From contig JANVCC010000011.1 of NCBI GenBank assembly GCA_025345505.1, positions 3,729,849-3,793,848 on the forward strand: DNA of 64,000 bases, written 5' to 3'. The position numbers were made by a program, and so were the translations under genes. Shown here one piece after another: positions 12,409 to 24,606 of this stretch; position 1 is the stretch's first letter, and every line of letters starts with the position of its first letter. The DNA is from Todiramphus chloris collaris (Eukaryota; Chordata; Aves; Coraciiformes; Alcedinidae). The notes under the pieces were generated by a model, which was not told where the DNA came from, did no database searches, and was given only the letters and a program-made list of their open reading frames with translations.

Positions 12409-15400
12409 GAGAGCTAGGAAATCTCTCCAGGGTTTTCCAAGGTGGACAAGATTCAGGCAGTTTCCTGAAGTCGCTAGTTTTTGAATTTTTTTTCCAAAGG
12501 ATTGGTCAAGGCCTCTGCACAAATTGTCCCTGCTGATTGTATCCCTAGATGATTAAATCACTTCACTGCTTCTGTTGCCTGGGCAGTTTTATAGATGTAG
12601 CTGTCAATCCCAATACAGGAAAAGTACCAACACTTTGTGTCTCAAGCCAAATATTAAGTATATGCTACGGACTCTGAGGTGTTGAAATGCACATGGAAAC
12701 ACCATCCTGCATATGCTTAGTGGATGGTTGAAGAGCTCATTTTTGTGGTCAGAGCACTCAGCTGAGGCTTTATGAGCAAGAAGCAGGCAGGGTGAGGGAT
12801 ATCATTGGTGGAAGGCTCACCTCATCCATCTTCCATGATGGCGTGTTCATTTTACTTCAAAAAGAAAAGCAAGATCAAGTTGCAGAGAGTCCTTACATCA
12901 CACTGCTTTTTGGACTAGCTTCCACTGCAGTGCACAAATGGGCTCTGTTTCTGTTGCTTCCATTCAGACTGCAAGCAAAGACATTCATGCTAGTATCTTT
13001 TTTGTACCAGTACATATTTATGCACAGTGCTGCAGCTAAAGACTTTTCGGTGCCAAATTGACATGGAAGAGTGTATTAGTAGTTAGGGGCAGCAGACAGC
13101 TTCCATATAGTTATTGTCATTTGTTTCTCTCTGCTCAGTGAGATTCTCATACCGATGGTCTGTCTGCAGCCTCAGATGTTGCTTGGTTTTCCAAGAATAA
13201 GGCATTTTTCATCCTGAATTTCCCTTATCACTGCAGCTCATTCAGCTGCATAATCCTCTCCTGTTTTGCCTTGTACTCAGAACCAGCAACCGGCAAGCTG
13301 CAGCTGGTCCCAGACTAAGCCTTTCTCAAGTATTATCAGGATATTTCCTCTGGCAGCTTGCAGACATAGGGAAGGGTGAACACAAAGCAAATGCCTTTCA
13401 CGTGGGAGAAAGCCTGAGGAAAACAATGCTCTGAGCACCGGTGGGGAGTGAATCATAGAAAGTGAAGCTGGAGCCTTCTGGGACTGAAGGAAGATACCCA
13501 TAGTACCTCCAATATTGCTTTTAATGAAATGTCTCAAAAGATGGTGGCATAACAGCCTCTTATTCTTTTTTTTTCTTCTCTCTCTTTCACCTGTTGAAAT
13601 AACTTGTAAGAAATATGAATATGTTGTTATGTTGATGACAACTGAGCAGTGGTCAGCTGATTCATCAGTGGCTGTCACACTGCAATTTGGAGTATTTGTG
13701 CCTGGTTTTATGATGGTCTGGTAACATATTATCAATAAAATAGGTTATCCTTGTTTCACAGGGGTTGATACATGTGAGAGTTAATAAACAGATAGCAGCA
13801 TCTCCGGAGAACAAATTGCCTGTTATCATATCTTTAATAGGAGACATTAAAGTTTGTGTAATTCACAAAAGATTCTCCAATGCTTAGACCCTCCCTGAGG
13901 TATGTGTTGCCAAGATTCATCTTCACATGCAGCCATTTTAAATTTTGTTCCATAGGGACATGAGAAACCCATACTGGGCATAACTGCAAATTTGCCAGAA
14001 ATCAGATGGTGCCCTTGCACCCTGATATGGGTAGCCTTAATTCTTAGCCACACATCCTCTCTCTCATGAAGAGGTCAAAGGATGCACAGAAGTGTTCTGT
14101 CTCCATCTGCTTCTGTGAATGCTGGCCAGAGAGCAATCCTGAAGCCAATAAAAATGACAGTGGAAATGTTAAATATTTTGGAAATTATCCATAACACATT
14201 TTAAGACATTTTCTTAAAGTGAAGAAAGCTCAGGCTCTCAGTTTTAAATCTTACCCAAGAGGTAAGGGAAGATCTTCCCAGAGCAGAGTAGCACAGGTCA
14301 GAGAATCAGGGATGAGGGGGAAACTGAAAAAGTTGAGACAGGATTCTTTATTTTTGGTATCACTTGTATTTCAGTTTCTTACCATTTCTATCCCCATCCT
14401 AACCATTTTTCACAAGTCTGTGCACTGATTTTTTGCTCTTTGCTGCTCTACCCACTTCCCCACTCATTTCACAAGTAGAGTTAATCACTAAGATTTACAT
14501 TTTATGAGTTGATGACTTCCTCTTGGAGAGGAAGCTGTGCAGCAATAAGTTCCACAAAAAGGCCCACATGGAAAATCTTGGCTTTCAGTTGGAAACTGGT
14601 CACCACTTTATGAAACCTGTCTTTAACCATCCCGTGTCAACCACTCCTTTTTCTAGTTTCTCTGTACCCAGCTAAAACAGTTCATCCTGCATACAGAGCT
14701 TCTTCACAGAATCTGTTCCCCTCTTTATATGTTTAATCTTTGCCTTCCCTAATCACTCATAATTTCTAAACAAGCATGCATTTTTCTTTCAAAATGCCTC
14801 TCTGGTAAATTCTTCCTCTCTTAGCATAGAAAAAAGATGTCATTTTTCTCTTGTCTCCTTACACAACCACCCATGGTGTCTCTTACCTCTGGAAAGCACA
14901 AGAGACAAGGTTGGGGGGAGCACATTCAAGGTGGTGGTTTGAGCATGTGTCAGGGGAGGTAACACGTAAGTAAGCTCTTCTAAGTGCTTCTGGTAGTGTG
15001 CTGACAATAATGGCACAGCAAAGATATCCATTAAGGGGTTTAATGCAGAAGAAACCTTCAGTCTCATAAGAGTAGAAGTGCTTCAAATTGTTAACCATTG
15101 TCAACCATTGTCTTGCACAAAACGCCCTTCCCAAAACAGTAAAGGAGATATTTTAACTTCCTGTGATGAATAAATGCAAATGAAAAAGAAAAAAAAAATT
15201 TTTTTTTTTTTTTAAATGTAGATGCCACTAACAGGACTAGCACTGACATCTGTGTCTAGTATCATCCACCAGGTTACACAAAGTGTTTTGGGAGGTAGAA
15301 ACAAAAATTTCCTTGTCAATTAGCCAGCAGTTGGTGCACACACAGCTTCATGAATTTAATGGAAATGTATTACTGATGTTCCAAAAGAGGTTAATTAAGC

Positions 15401-15462
15401 ATTTTATTCAAGTATTATGAAGCTCCAACAAAATGCATACTAGGTTTTGTTTCTTTGCCAGA

Positions 15463-15463
<1 letters not shown>
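12409..15463. other. Non-coding stretch, no gene recognised
   Basis: The 152-codon minus-strand frame at 13277-13735 has no domain, low-complexity basic runs and no splice support, so I do not call it a gene. Other frames are shorter. An A10/T15 inverted homopolymer pair lies at 15189-15213. Confidence 0.55.
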
Positions 15464-15501
<38 letters not shown>

Positions 15502-15601
15502 NNNNNNNNNNNNNNNNNNNNNNNNNNNNNNNNNNNNNNNNNNNNNNNNNNNNNNNNNNNNNNNNNNNNNNNNNNNNNNNNNNNNNNNNNNNNNNNNNNN
15601 N

Positions 15602-15632
<31 letters not shown>
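15464..15632. repeat. Poly-A tract interrupted by an assembly gap
   Basis: Thirty-eight A bases (15464-15501) precede 100 Ns, and 31 more A bases (15602-15632) follow, then a short GA run. The true length and content of the missing piece are unknown. Translations of this tract as poly-lysine or poly-phenylalanine are artefacts. Confidence 0.95.
15502..15601. other. Assembly gap of exactly 100 N
   Basis: Exactly 100 N characters lie inside an A homopolymer. A round 100 usually marks a gap of unknown size. The real sequence could be shorter or much longer. Confidence 0.98.
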
Positions 15633-15635
<3 letters not shown>

Positions 15636-15640
15636 AGAGA

Positions 15641-18600
15641 AAAAAAAATCAAGTCAGATACAGCCTGTTTATAAACAATAAAGATAATTACATGGTGCAA
15701 GTATAGCCATTCATATTCTAGTAAAAGGAAAACAGACATACAGAACATTTAATACAGAGAACTCTCTAAGGTTTCCACTCACAGCCTCCTAAACCTAAGG
15801 CAGACAATTTATCTCCCAGGATACAAAGTCTTCTTAAACTCTGTGGGGATCTGAAACTAAGTACTTCAGTGTTTAAAATAGCTAGAATTAGGAGAGTAAA
15901 AAGTTTTCTCCATGTAAAAAGATATATGAGCTACCAGAACACACTAAGAATTGTAAAATGGAGTTGCATATGAAGACACTTGAGTGACTCAAATTAATAA
16001 TTTCACCATTTGTATCAGCACCGCTATGGCAATGTAAGCTATAATCATTTATTTTAATCCTTCAATATTAGTTATAAAAGCTGTTCACAAAAGAAAGTGG
16101 TAATGTATTCTGTATTTTTTCATGTCAAGATTAAATTTCTAAATAATTAACCATGCAATGTTATGGTAAATTATATACACGGAGGTAAGGAGGGAAAGTC
16201 TTCGCAGTTGTTCTTGTCGTAAACCTCATTAAGCTAGAAGGTTTGGTACTTTTCACTAATTTGGCTTGATCTGCTGTGGTGACACTATTCTCTTATGTAA
16301 ATTCTGCACAGGGTAATTAACTGTGTACATTTTTAGTAAGGTAGGATACGGTTTTCTAAATCATGCTTTGAGTCACTAGAAGAGTTAGAAAGTCATTTGG
16401 TTTTAAATAATGGTAGGACAAGGAAATACCATAAGTTCTGGGACTTAGATGCTGTTTGCATAATGTTATTATTGTACTGTACATATTATGACTTTTATAT
16501 CACTATCTATATGTAAGACTATAAAAGAGGAAAACTGCCAGCTATTACATGCATACCCTGAAAGCATTCTGTTCAAAATCACCTTGTTAACTCACTAAAT
16601 GAAAACAAATTAAACCTATTATCGAAAATTCTAAGGATATTTGCTTCTTTCTAGATTCTTCAAATAATAAATAGAAGAAATAAAAATTCATGAGAATACC
16701 CAACCATACTTACTAGAAATTTCCATGTAGGTGTTTCAGATTTAAAAGATTTTTGAGAGCTAAAAACCCCTTATTTTGTTTATTGCATGCTTTCTGGCAC
16801 CAAACACTGAAGCATATTTCCTTGTTTGCTGGTTTACAGAGAGAGCATGTAATAGTTTTGTTGGATTCAGTTTATGTCAGCTGAAGAAAAACAATTAAGA
16901 ACATTCTTACTCAGGACCATCCCTGAGAAAGAGCTGTCTAAAGTGGTATTTTTGCTGCATATAAACTCAGTTGTTGTATTTTCATCTATTGTGCACCCAA
17001 GGCATTCGAGAAGATTTTACACGTCTCTCTTAATTAAGCCTCACTGTGAGTGTGAGCGGGCTGATACTATCAGAGCAGTTGTGTGTGTGTCAGGAACCTG
17101 AAGCAGAAGGGAGATAAAGCAGACAAGTTCTTCATGTCACAGGCAAGATGTCAATCAGGCCTAGTGACCAGCAATCCTGTGTCTCAAAGGCACAGCAATT
17201 TTTTCTAAGTATTTCATTTAGGTAGAGTCTTTTTCCTGACAGGAAAACTAGAGAAACCTCTGGAGTTCCAGGCCACTTTTTGCAAAGCCTGTGTTTTAAT
17301 TAACATTTAGCTAAGGGAACTTGTTCAAGTATTTTTATGGGCATAGCTAAAATCCTCCTGCCTGATGACTGACAATATTGCATCCCTCTTCAGCAGATGG
17401 ATTAAATGGGAGGTATATTGGGACTCAAATGACAATCTTGGCTTCAGAATGTTAACTGTTTCATACCTAATACAAAGACCATATCATTTAACTTCCCACT
17501 GTCTTTTTTACAGAAAAAAAAAAAAAAGAATAGGTGGATATACAGGGGTTTTGGGGGGAAGAGCTTTGAATAGATGGTCAGAAAAGGTACAACCAAAAAA
17601 CATTGATACTCTTGGGTCTGTCTCCTGCAGCCTGTATTTCTGAATATAGAATGGGTAGTTCTACAGGGACTGTCTTATATTCAAAAGTTAATACCAAATC
17701 CTCCAATATTATAATGCTATTAAGGGATTAGTCTAAAAGTTACCTACAAAAGTGGCAGGCAATATTTTTGTCTGAAATGTGCAGCTTCTTGTTGATCAGA
17801 ACATTCCCAAATTTACTTACACATTTCTGATACAAAATAGCCTCACCCAATCTAAAAAGCTCTAAAAAAACATATGTTTTCTTTTGCTTGCTCTTTTTCA
17901 ATATTAAAACAATATGTCTTGACTTTCCAGTTCCAAAAGCAGTTTCTTGCCAAAATTCAGTTCAATTTTTTAAAGATAGTTTAAAAAATGAGTTAAGAGA
18001 GCTTGAAATGAAAGGTAATCGGATAGGTCAAAGAAGAAGATATTTTTCTACCTGAATTTTTTTTATTATTTGTTTTTTAGGTTGCTGGAACAACCAAAGA
18101 ACCAAATCTGCATTTTTTTATACCCAAACTTATTCTACAAAAAAAACATAGTTTGTAAATATCAAAGGGCTGATTCTGGCAAGTTACAGAAGGCATGTAA
18201 TAGCCCATTGACTTCAGTGTGATTTGGCAGCATTCAGTGTCCCACCAGAGGACAGGAAAAGTGAGAGAATGTACTTGGGGAGGAGGTCACACATAGAGAG
18301 GGATTTTATTTTTTATTTTTTAACTGACATGGGGGAAAACTTCATATCCTGAAAAATCTCTCAGACTGTGACCTTTCACCATAGTATTTAAAACTAAAAT
18401 GTACAAAGGACTGTAAAGCTATAATATAGGAATCAATCCTGCAATAGGAGGTCATGAGGATGAAATAAAAGATTTTCTAGACTTCTAAACCACTGTATAT
18501 CATAAACAAATTAAATTAAGTATTTCTTTCCATCCTATTTCTGTAGCTGTTCTATCACCAGAAAATTGATCACTATCTAGGAATATAACAATAATAACAC

Positions 18601-19349
18601 TGGCTTCTTAATTTTATTGTGGCCTCAAATGGAAATTTTGGGATTCATGACGTCTGTGTAAGATATCTGTCTCTCAGCTAGTGACCTGACTCTAAAGTCA
18701 ACCTTTGTAAAAGAAATCAGCGCCTTCATGAGACCATTCTTCCAGTCAAATGGAGAAATCCTGTGAAATGCACCTCTTATTCTGATAACTGTATTGATGG
18801 AATTTACTCAGGTGAAGTCAGCATGAAGTATTAATTTGTCTTATTAGTACATGTCAACCAAAGGCATGCTTTGCCAAGTCAGTAAAATTGTTATATTGAA
18901 CATTAAAGCATTCCATCTATGCTTAATCAACAATGTTGTACCCTGTGCTGATAGATTGAAATTGTTTACCTCTGGATAAAACAAAGTATGCCAGGAGAAG
19001 GGTACTTTTGTCAGCAAAACCTATGGCTGTTGGTGGTGCTTGTAGCATTGCAGCTGTGTCAATCAGGGACTGAACACCTGTATGTCCTTGTCTAACACAA
19101 CTATGCCAGTAGAAATCTGCAGCTCACAATTGACCTGCAATGCAGAAATAACTGCATTAGATGCTTGGTTGCCCCAAGCAGAAGATGTTTCTATGTTGGA
19201 TGATTCCCACTGCTGCTTAACTTGGCCTGCATACCCCAAACACTTAGGATCCTGGTGCTGTACAATGCCCTGATTTCTCTACCCTAAACCCAACTCTGCA
19301 ACATGGTATTAATAAATACAGACCATTCATCTACAAAGATGTAGACGTG
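15641..19349. other. Non-coding stretch before the main CR1
   Basis: No exon or repeat was recognised with confidence. Short A-rich runs occur (for example 17514-17527). The open frames at 16874-17101, 17365-17643 and 19082-19273 are short and without domains. The block 15960-16340 is non-repetitive and AT-rich but carries no recognisable signal. Confidence 0.55.
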
Positions 19350-21679
19350 CCATGCAAGCGCAGTCCAGTAGGTTCCTCCAGAGCACTGATGATAACTTCC
19401 TAATGCAGGTGGTGGAGGAGCCAACGAGGAGGGAAGTGCTGCTGGACCTTGTACTGACAAACAAAAAGGGACTGGCTGAGGATGTTAAGGTGGGAGGCAC
19501 CCTTGGCTATAGTGACCATGAGATAGTGGAGTTCAGAATTATGGGCATTAGGCACAGGGCCACAAGCAGGATTGCTACCCTGGACTTCAGAAAGGCCAAC
19601 CTTGGACTCCTCAGGGAACTGCTTGGAAAAGTCCCATGGGATAGGGCCCTAGAAGGTAAGAGGGCCCAAGAAAGCTGGCTAATATTCAAGCAGCATTTCC
19701 TCCAGGCTCAAGATCAGTGCATCCCAAAGAGTAGGAAATCAAGTAAGAGAGTTAGGAGACCTACATGGCAGGCCACTTGGGAAGAATACGGGGAGGTTGT
19801 CAGAGGATGCAGGGGTGCAACAAGGAAAGCTAAGGCCTCTCTAGAACTGAACCTGGCGAGGGAGGTCAAGGACAACAAGAAAAGATTTTTCAAGTATGTT
19901 ATAGGCAAAAGGAATTCTAGAGGAAATGTGGGCCAGCTGCTGAATGAAGTGGGTGCCCTGGTGACCGAGGATAGAGAGAAGGCTGAAGTACTGAATGCCA
20001 CCTTTGCCTTGGTCTTTACTACTCAGGCCAGCTACCAGGAGTTCCAGGCCTTCAAGACCACAGAGGAAGTCTGGAGGGAGGAATTTTCTACCTCTGTTGA
20101 AGAGGCTTGGGTTAGAGATCAGTTGAACAAACTCGACATCCACAGTTCCATGGGCCCCGACGGGATACACCTGCTAGTGATGAGGGAGATGGCTGAGGCC
20201 ATTGCTAGGCTGCTCTCCATAATCTTTGAGAGGTCCTGGAGAACAGGAGAGGTGCCTGAGGACTGGAGGAAGGCCAATGTCATCCCAATCTTCAAAAACA
20301 GCAAAAAGGAGGACCTGGGTAACTATAGGCCAGTCAGCCTCACCTCTATCCCTGGAAAGGTGATGGAACAGCTTGTTCTTGCCACCATCTCAAAGAACGT
20401 GGAGGAAAGGAGGCTTATCACGAGTAGTCAACATGGATTCTGTAAGGGGAAATCATGCTTGACTAGTCTGATAGACTTTTATGATGGCACAAGTAGTTGG
20501 ATAGATGAGGGGAGAGCAGCGGATGTGGTATTTCTTGACTTCAGCAAGGCTTTTGATACTGTCTCCCACAGTATCCTCACAGCCAAGCTTAAGAAGGGTG
20601 GATTGGGTGATTGTGCAGTGAGGTGCATTGGGAACTGGCTGAAGGACATAACCCAGAGAGTTGTGGTCAGTGGAGCAGAGTCTATCTGGAGGCCTGTGAC
20701 TAATGGTGTCCCCCAAGCATCAGTGCTGGGTCCAGTACTGTTCAATATATTCATCAATGACCTGGATGAAGGGATGGAGTGTACCCTCAGCAAGTCTGCT
20801 GATGATACAAAACTGGGAGGAGTAGCTGACACTCCAGAAGGCTGTGCTGCCATCCAGCATGACCTAGACAGGCTGGAGAGCTGGGCGGGGAGAAAGTTAA
20901 CGCAATGTAACAAGAGCAAGTGTAAAGTGCTGCATCTGAGGAAGAACAACTCCATGTATCAGTATAGGCAGGGGGCTGATCTGTTGGAAAGCAGCTCTGG
21001 GGAAAAAACCTAGGGGTCCTGGTGGACAAGAGGATGACCATGAGCCAACAATGTACCCTTGCGGCCAAGAAGGCCAATGGCATCCTGGGATGCATTAAGA
21101 AGAGTGTGGTCAGCAGGTTGAGAGAGGTTCTCCTCCCCCTCTACTCTGCACCGGTGAGACCCCACCTGGACTACTGTGTCCAGTTCTGGGCACCTCAGCT
21201 CAAGAAGGACAGAGAGCTACTGGAGAGTCCAGCACAGGGCCACCAAGATTATTAAGGGAGTGGAGAATCTCCCTTATGTGTAGAGGCTGAGAGAGATGGG
21301 TCTATTTAACCTGGAGGAGACTGAGGGGGGACCTCATTAATGTCTATATATATGTTAAGGGTGAGTGTAAGGAGGATGGAGCCAGACTCTTCTCAATGTC
21401 ATCCAATGTTAGGACAAGAGGCAATGGGAGTAAGTTGGAACACAAGAGGTTTAGGGTAAACATAAGGAAAAACTTTTTCACAGTGAGGGTGGCGGAGCAC
21501 TGGAACGGGCTGCCCAGGGGGGTTGTGGAGTCTCCTTCTCTGGAGGCGTTCAAAACCTGTCTGGACACGTTCCTGTGTGACTTGATCTAGGTGATCCTGC
21601 CCTGGCAGAGGGGTTGGACTAGATGATCTTTCTAGGTCCCTTCCAAACCCTAACTTTCTATGATTCTATGATTCTATGG
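19350..21679 (+). mobile_element. CR1 LINE, 5'-truncated, with intact 3' end
   Basis: A 2.3-kb chicken-repeat-1 (CR1) non-LTR retrotransposon copy. It lacks the 5' UTR, ORF1 and most of the endonuclease. It begins near the 'agtccagtaggttcctcc' segment that codes the end of that domain. It keeps the reverse transcriptase and C-terminal parts of ORF2, the short 3' UTR ('ctggcagaggggttggactagatgatct' type) and two copies of the terminal octamer ATTCTATG at 21663-21678. CR1 copies normally show such 5' truncation and lack a poly-A tail. The left boundary is uncertain by some tens of bases. It is the best-preserved mobile element in the window. Confidence 0.95.
19352..21590 (+). pseudogene. CR1 ORF2 (endonuclease-reverse transcriptase), truncated and frameshifted
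   Basis: The intact protein nicks target DNA and copies CR1 RNA into it. The first open piece runs 553 codons (19352-21013). Residues 54-56 are the SDH motif at the end of the APE-type endonuclease. The reverse transcriptase spans about residues 265-490: 'NYRPVSL' at 324-330, motif A '[10 protein letters not shown]' at 395-404 with catalytic Asp396, motif B 'GVPQAS' at 452-457, and motif C 'SADDTK' at 482-487. The usual CR1 residues are Gly at 456 and Phe at 482, so Ala456 and Ser482 are substitutions beside the active site. A one-base deletion near 21005 and a two-base deletion near 21222 break the frame. The C-terminus reopens at 21396-21590 and ends at the natural TAG. The ATG at 19352 is an internal Met, not a native start. 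The copy cannot make a full protein. Confidence 0.95.
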
Positions 21680-22150
21680 TCACAGTAGTCCCTTCAAATC
21701 TACTCAGCTGTAAACTTGTACCTTTGCCAAACCCTGTTGTTTAAGATGTAAAAAGACACAATTAAAACAGTGTAATTGAATTAAGTATAGGAAAGAATTG
21801 AATACATGGGAGAACTTCGTAGTTGCAAGAAACTGACTTCAGAGGGGTTGCACATGGGTGTAGAGGCTAAGTCACTGGAGGACTGGGTCCTCAGGTAGAG
21901 GAAAATGGAAAAGGGCGAAATAAAGTCAAGTCTAATTAGCTTACAGAGTCACATGGGAAGCAGCCATATGGGTCTGTGCAGCTACAGCTCTTTGAAGTGA
22001 ATTAATTGCTTTGACCTGGTGCTGATTACAGCTTATAGAGAAGGTAAGATAAGTCTCACTTTTGGGGAAGCAACTTCAGGGAGGAAAATGCTGAACTCTG
22101 AAAAACAGAGTGACCACAGGAGTCCAGGGCACAGAAAATGACTTGAAAAG

Positions 22151-22188
22151 CAAGACATCTTTAAATCCTTAGTACAAGACATCTTTAA
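22151..22188. repeat. 14-bp direct repeat, period 24
   Basis: caagacatctttaa occurs at 22151-22164 and again at 22175-22188. It is followed by an AT-rich imperfect inverted repeat (attctg ... cagaat) around 22191-22228. It probably arose by local slippage or duplication. Confidence 0.6.
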
Positions 22189-24014
22189 TAATTCTGTAAT
22201 TAGGCAATTAGTAATTAGTAATTCAGAATGATGCTGCATCCTCAAGGACTTAGCTGTATACTACTCTTTACAAACTTCTCACTAAAAATAAACCTTCATA
22301 TACCTTTGCAACTCTCTATTTGTTTAAAACACTATGACATTTGTTTGAGACACTACCTCAGTAATGAAGACTGCCTCAGTTTTATGTAGTGAGGTTTATA
22401 TATGGTATTATTGCTACTCCCAGCTCTGCCCAAGATCAGATTGACCAAGCTGGTGTCTCTAGGACATTCTTCTGAGTGAGATGCCTATTTGTTTTCCCCC
22501 GTGGGAAAATAAATAGGCTTCTCTCAAGTGAAGTTTCGAACAAAGCATCCTCACTGTTTTTGTCATGTGGTGGAAACCCTGGTGAGCTGGGACTAACCTA
22601 CCTTCTCTCCTTTGCAGCAAAGTGTATTAGCTTCACAACATGAAACTTAATGCTCCCTGAAGGTAGCTGGCTCACTCACATGGGAAATGTAAACACTGTT
22701 TTATCCCTGTCATTATATCCCTCTTGTTCTTTAAGCAAAATGGAAATGTTCATTGATACTACTATGTTATGTTGCCACCAGTTCTTCCTCCACCTTCCCT
22801 GGCCAGACTGAGACTTACATAAGTAAGTTGTGGAGGGGATAAGAAACAAAAAACTCAGCAATCCAGAGACAATTTCCTCACTTAATGTACTCCTTCTGAG
22901 TTGCTGGGGTCATTCTACTACTGTATCTAACAAAATCAGGACTGGATCATACATTGATTAGAACAAGAAGTATTGTCTAAAATTAGAATCAAAACACAGG
23001 CAAATTCACTACTACATCAGGGTATCTGAAACTAGCTTAGTGTTTTCCTTTAGATACTGTAAGGAATGCAATGATTCCTATTAGCAGCTGGTCAAAGTGA
23101 AAAAGCAACTTGGAACAGCTTTCATGGATGTTTTTACCAGGTACCTATTTTTTATTCAGTGATTGAACCCCCACTATAAAAAGGTAGTTTCACATCATCT
23201 TCTGAGAAAGCATATCTAAAGAGGGAAAAATGTGCAGTTAAAGAGCTTAAGTTAACACTTACATATGCTTTCATCTATATTTAAGAATCAAACTAATCTT
23301 AAACAGAGACTAATTCTGCTAGTTTGGTGGATTATAATATAATTTCTTGAAGGGGCTGGTTGCCTACCCCAAGTGATGACACTAAGCCTTTCTGTTGTGC
23401 TACAAGACTTCCAAAACCTGCTTCTCAGACCTGATTCCTGCCTGATTTCAGTTTGGTTTTGGATCATCCATTTCAGGAGAGTTTTCTCAGTCCAGCTGTG
23501 GGCTTCTGCTAATTCTGAGTTTAATAAAAGTACCTTATTAAAATGTATATTGCTGCACTCAAAGTGTACTTTCCAGTTTATCATTTCTAGGAAATCATTT
23601 ACTCAGAATGACTTACAAGTTAATAAAAATATTGCCTCAAATAATATTAAGTTAACCTTCCTTATCATCCATACTTTTTTTATCTTATCTATTCATACTG
23701 TCAACTCCATGGCACAGCAGGGCTGTCTGAAGAGAAGTTGAGATCTTCTGGGCTCAACTGGATTGAGCCTTCAACAGGAAAAGATGTGATATAATCAGTA
23801 ATGGTGCTGGGAGAAAAAGGGTTCCACAGGATAGGAACTCCATGGCATATATAGGAGAAGGATGTGGTGTTGGCTGTCCAGATAATTGTCCTTGATCATT
23901 CTTAGTAGTCAGTCTGATGTTTGTCAAATCACTGCATACACCACAGCTACTGTGATGTACTAGTGTAGAAGTCCTGGGCTTACAGCTTGTGCTGGTAAAC
24001 TGTCATTGTTTCTA

Positions 24015-24035
24015 AACTAGTTAGACTAACTAGTT
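24015..24035. repeat. Perfect 21-bp palindrome centred on a single A
   Basis: aactagttag (24015-24024), central A (24025), then ctaactagtt (24026-24035) are exact reverse complements. It is too tight to form an RNA hairpin without opening the centre. It could extrude as a cruciform or be a dimeric protein site, but nothing else supports that. Confidence 0.6.
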
Positions 24036-24577
24036 AGATTAAATAAATATTCATGTTATCATTCCACTGCTTAATTATATGATGTCTGTTGAAATAAGCA
24101 TGTAAACTGGGAAGACATTTCAGTGCCCCGAAGAGGGCAAAGATAACTGCAAATGAAAAGTAACCTTACTGTGAATACTTGCAAGTGGATACTAAAGAAG
24201 GGCCTTTTCCCATAAATTACTAAGAGGTAGGGCTAGGTATTTCTCTAGTATAAGCATTATTGAGAAAACAAACCAAACCAAACTTGATTAAACATAACAT
24301 AAATGGGGAGAAAAAAGCCCTGATTGAGAGACAGACACACCACCTCAGACATGAGTATATCAGTCTCTCCCTTGGGAAGAAAGCTAATGTTACAACTTAA
24401 CATTCTGCTAGTAATTTAATGGAAAATCATTAAAAAAGAAAAAGAAAAAGAAAAATCCCTTGTGCTACTTAAGGCAAAGAGCCAAGTCTTTCTTCAAAAG
24501 GAAATATATAACAATTGTAATTCACAAGAAGCTGCTTTTATATACCTGTTCAACACAATGCCTAAAGTAGCCCTCAG

Positions 24578-24606
24578 AAAAAAACAAAACAAAACAAAAC
24601 AAAAAA
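24578..24606. repeat. (AAAAC)n simple repeat
   Basis: Five or so units of AAAAC, followed by a short A run. Confidence 0.85.

Noticed and set aside
13277..13735. 152-codon minus-strand frame
   Set aside because: No domain, low-complexity basic runs, an opposing plus-strand frame in the same place, and no splice or promoter support.
15433..15748. Open frames of 75-102 codons across the poly-A tract and gap
   Set aside because: They are poly-Lys or poly-Phe readings through homopolymers and 100 N, not proteins.
19507..21095. Minus-strand frames of 60-158 codons opposite the main CR1
   Set aside because: They are antisense shadows of the CR1 ORF2 and have no domains of their own.
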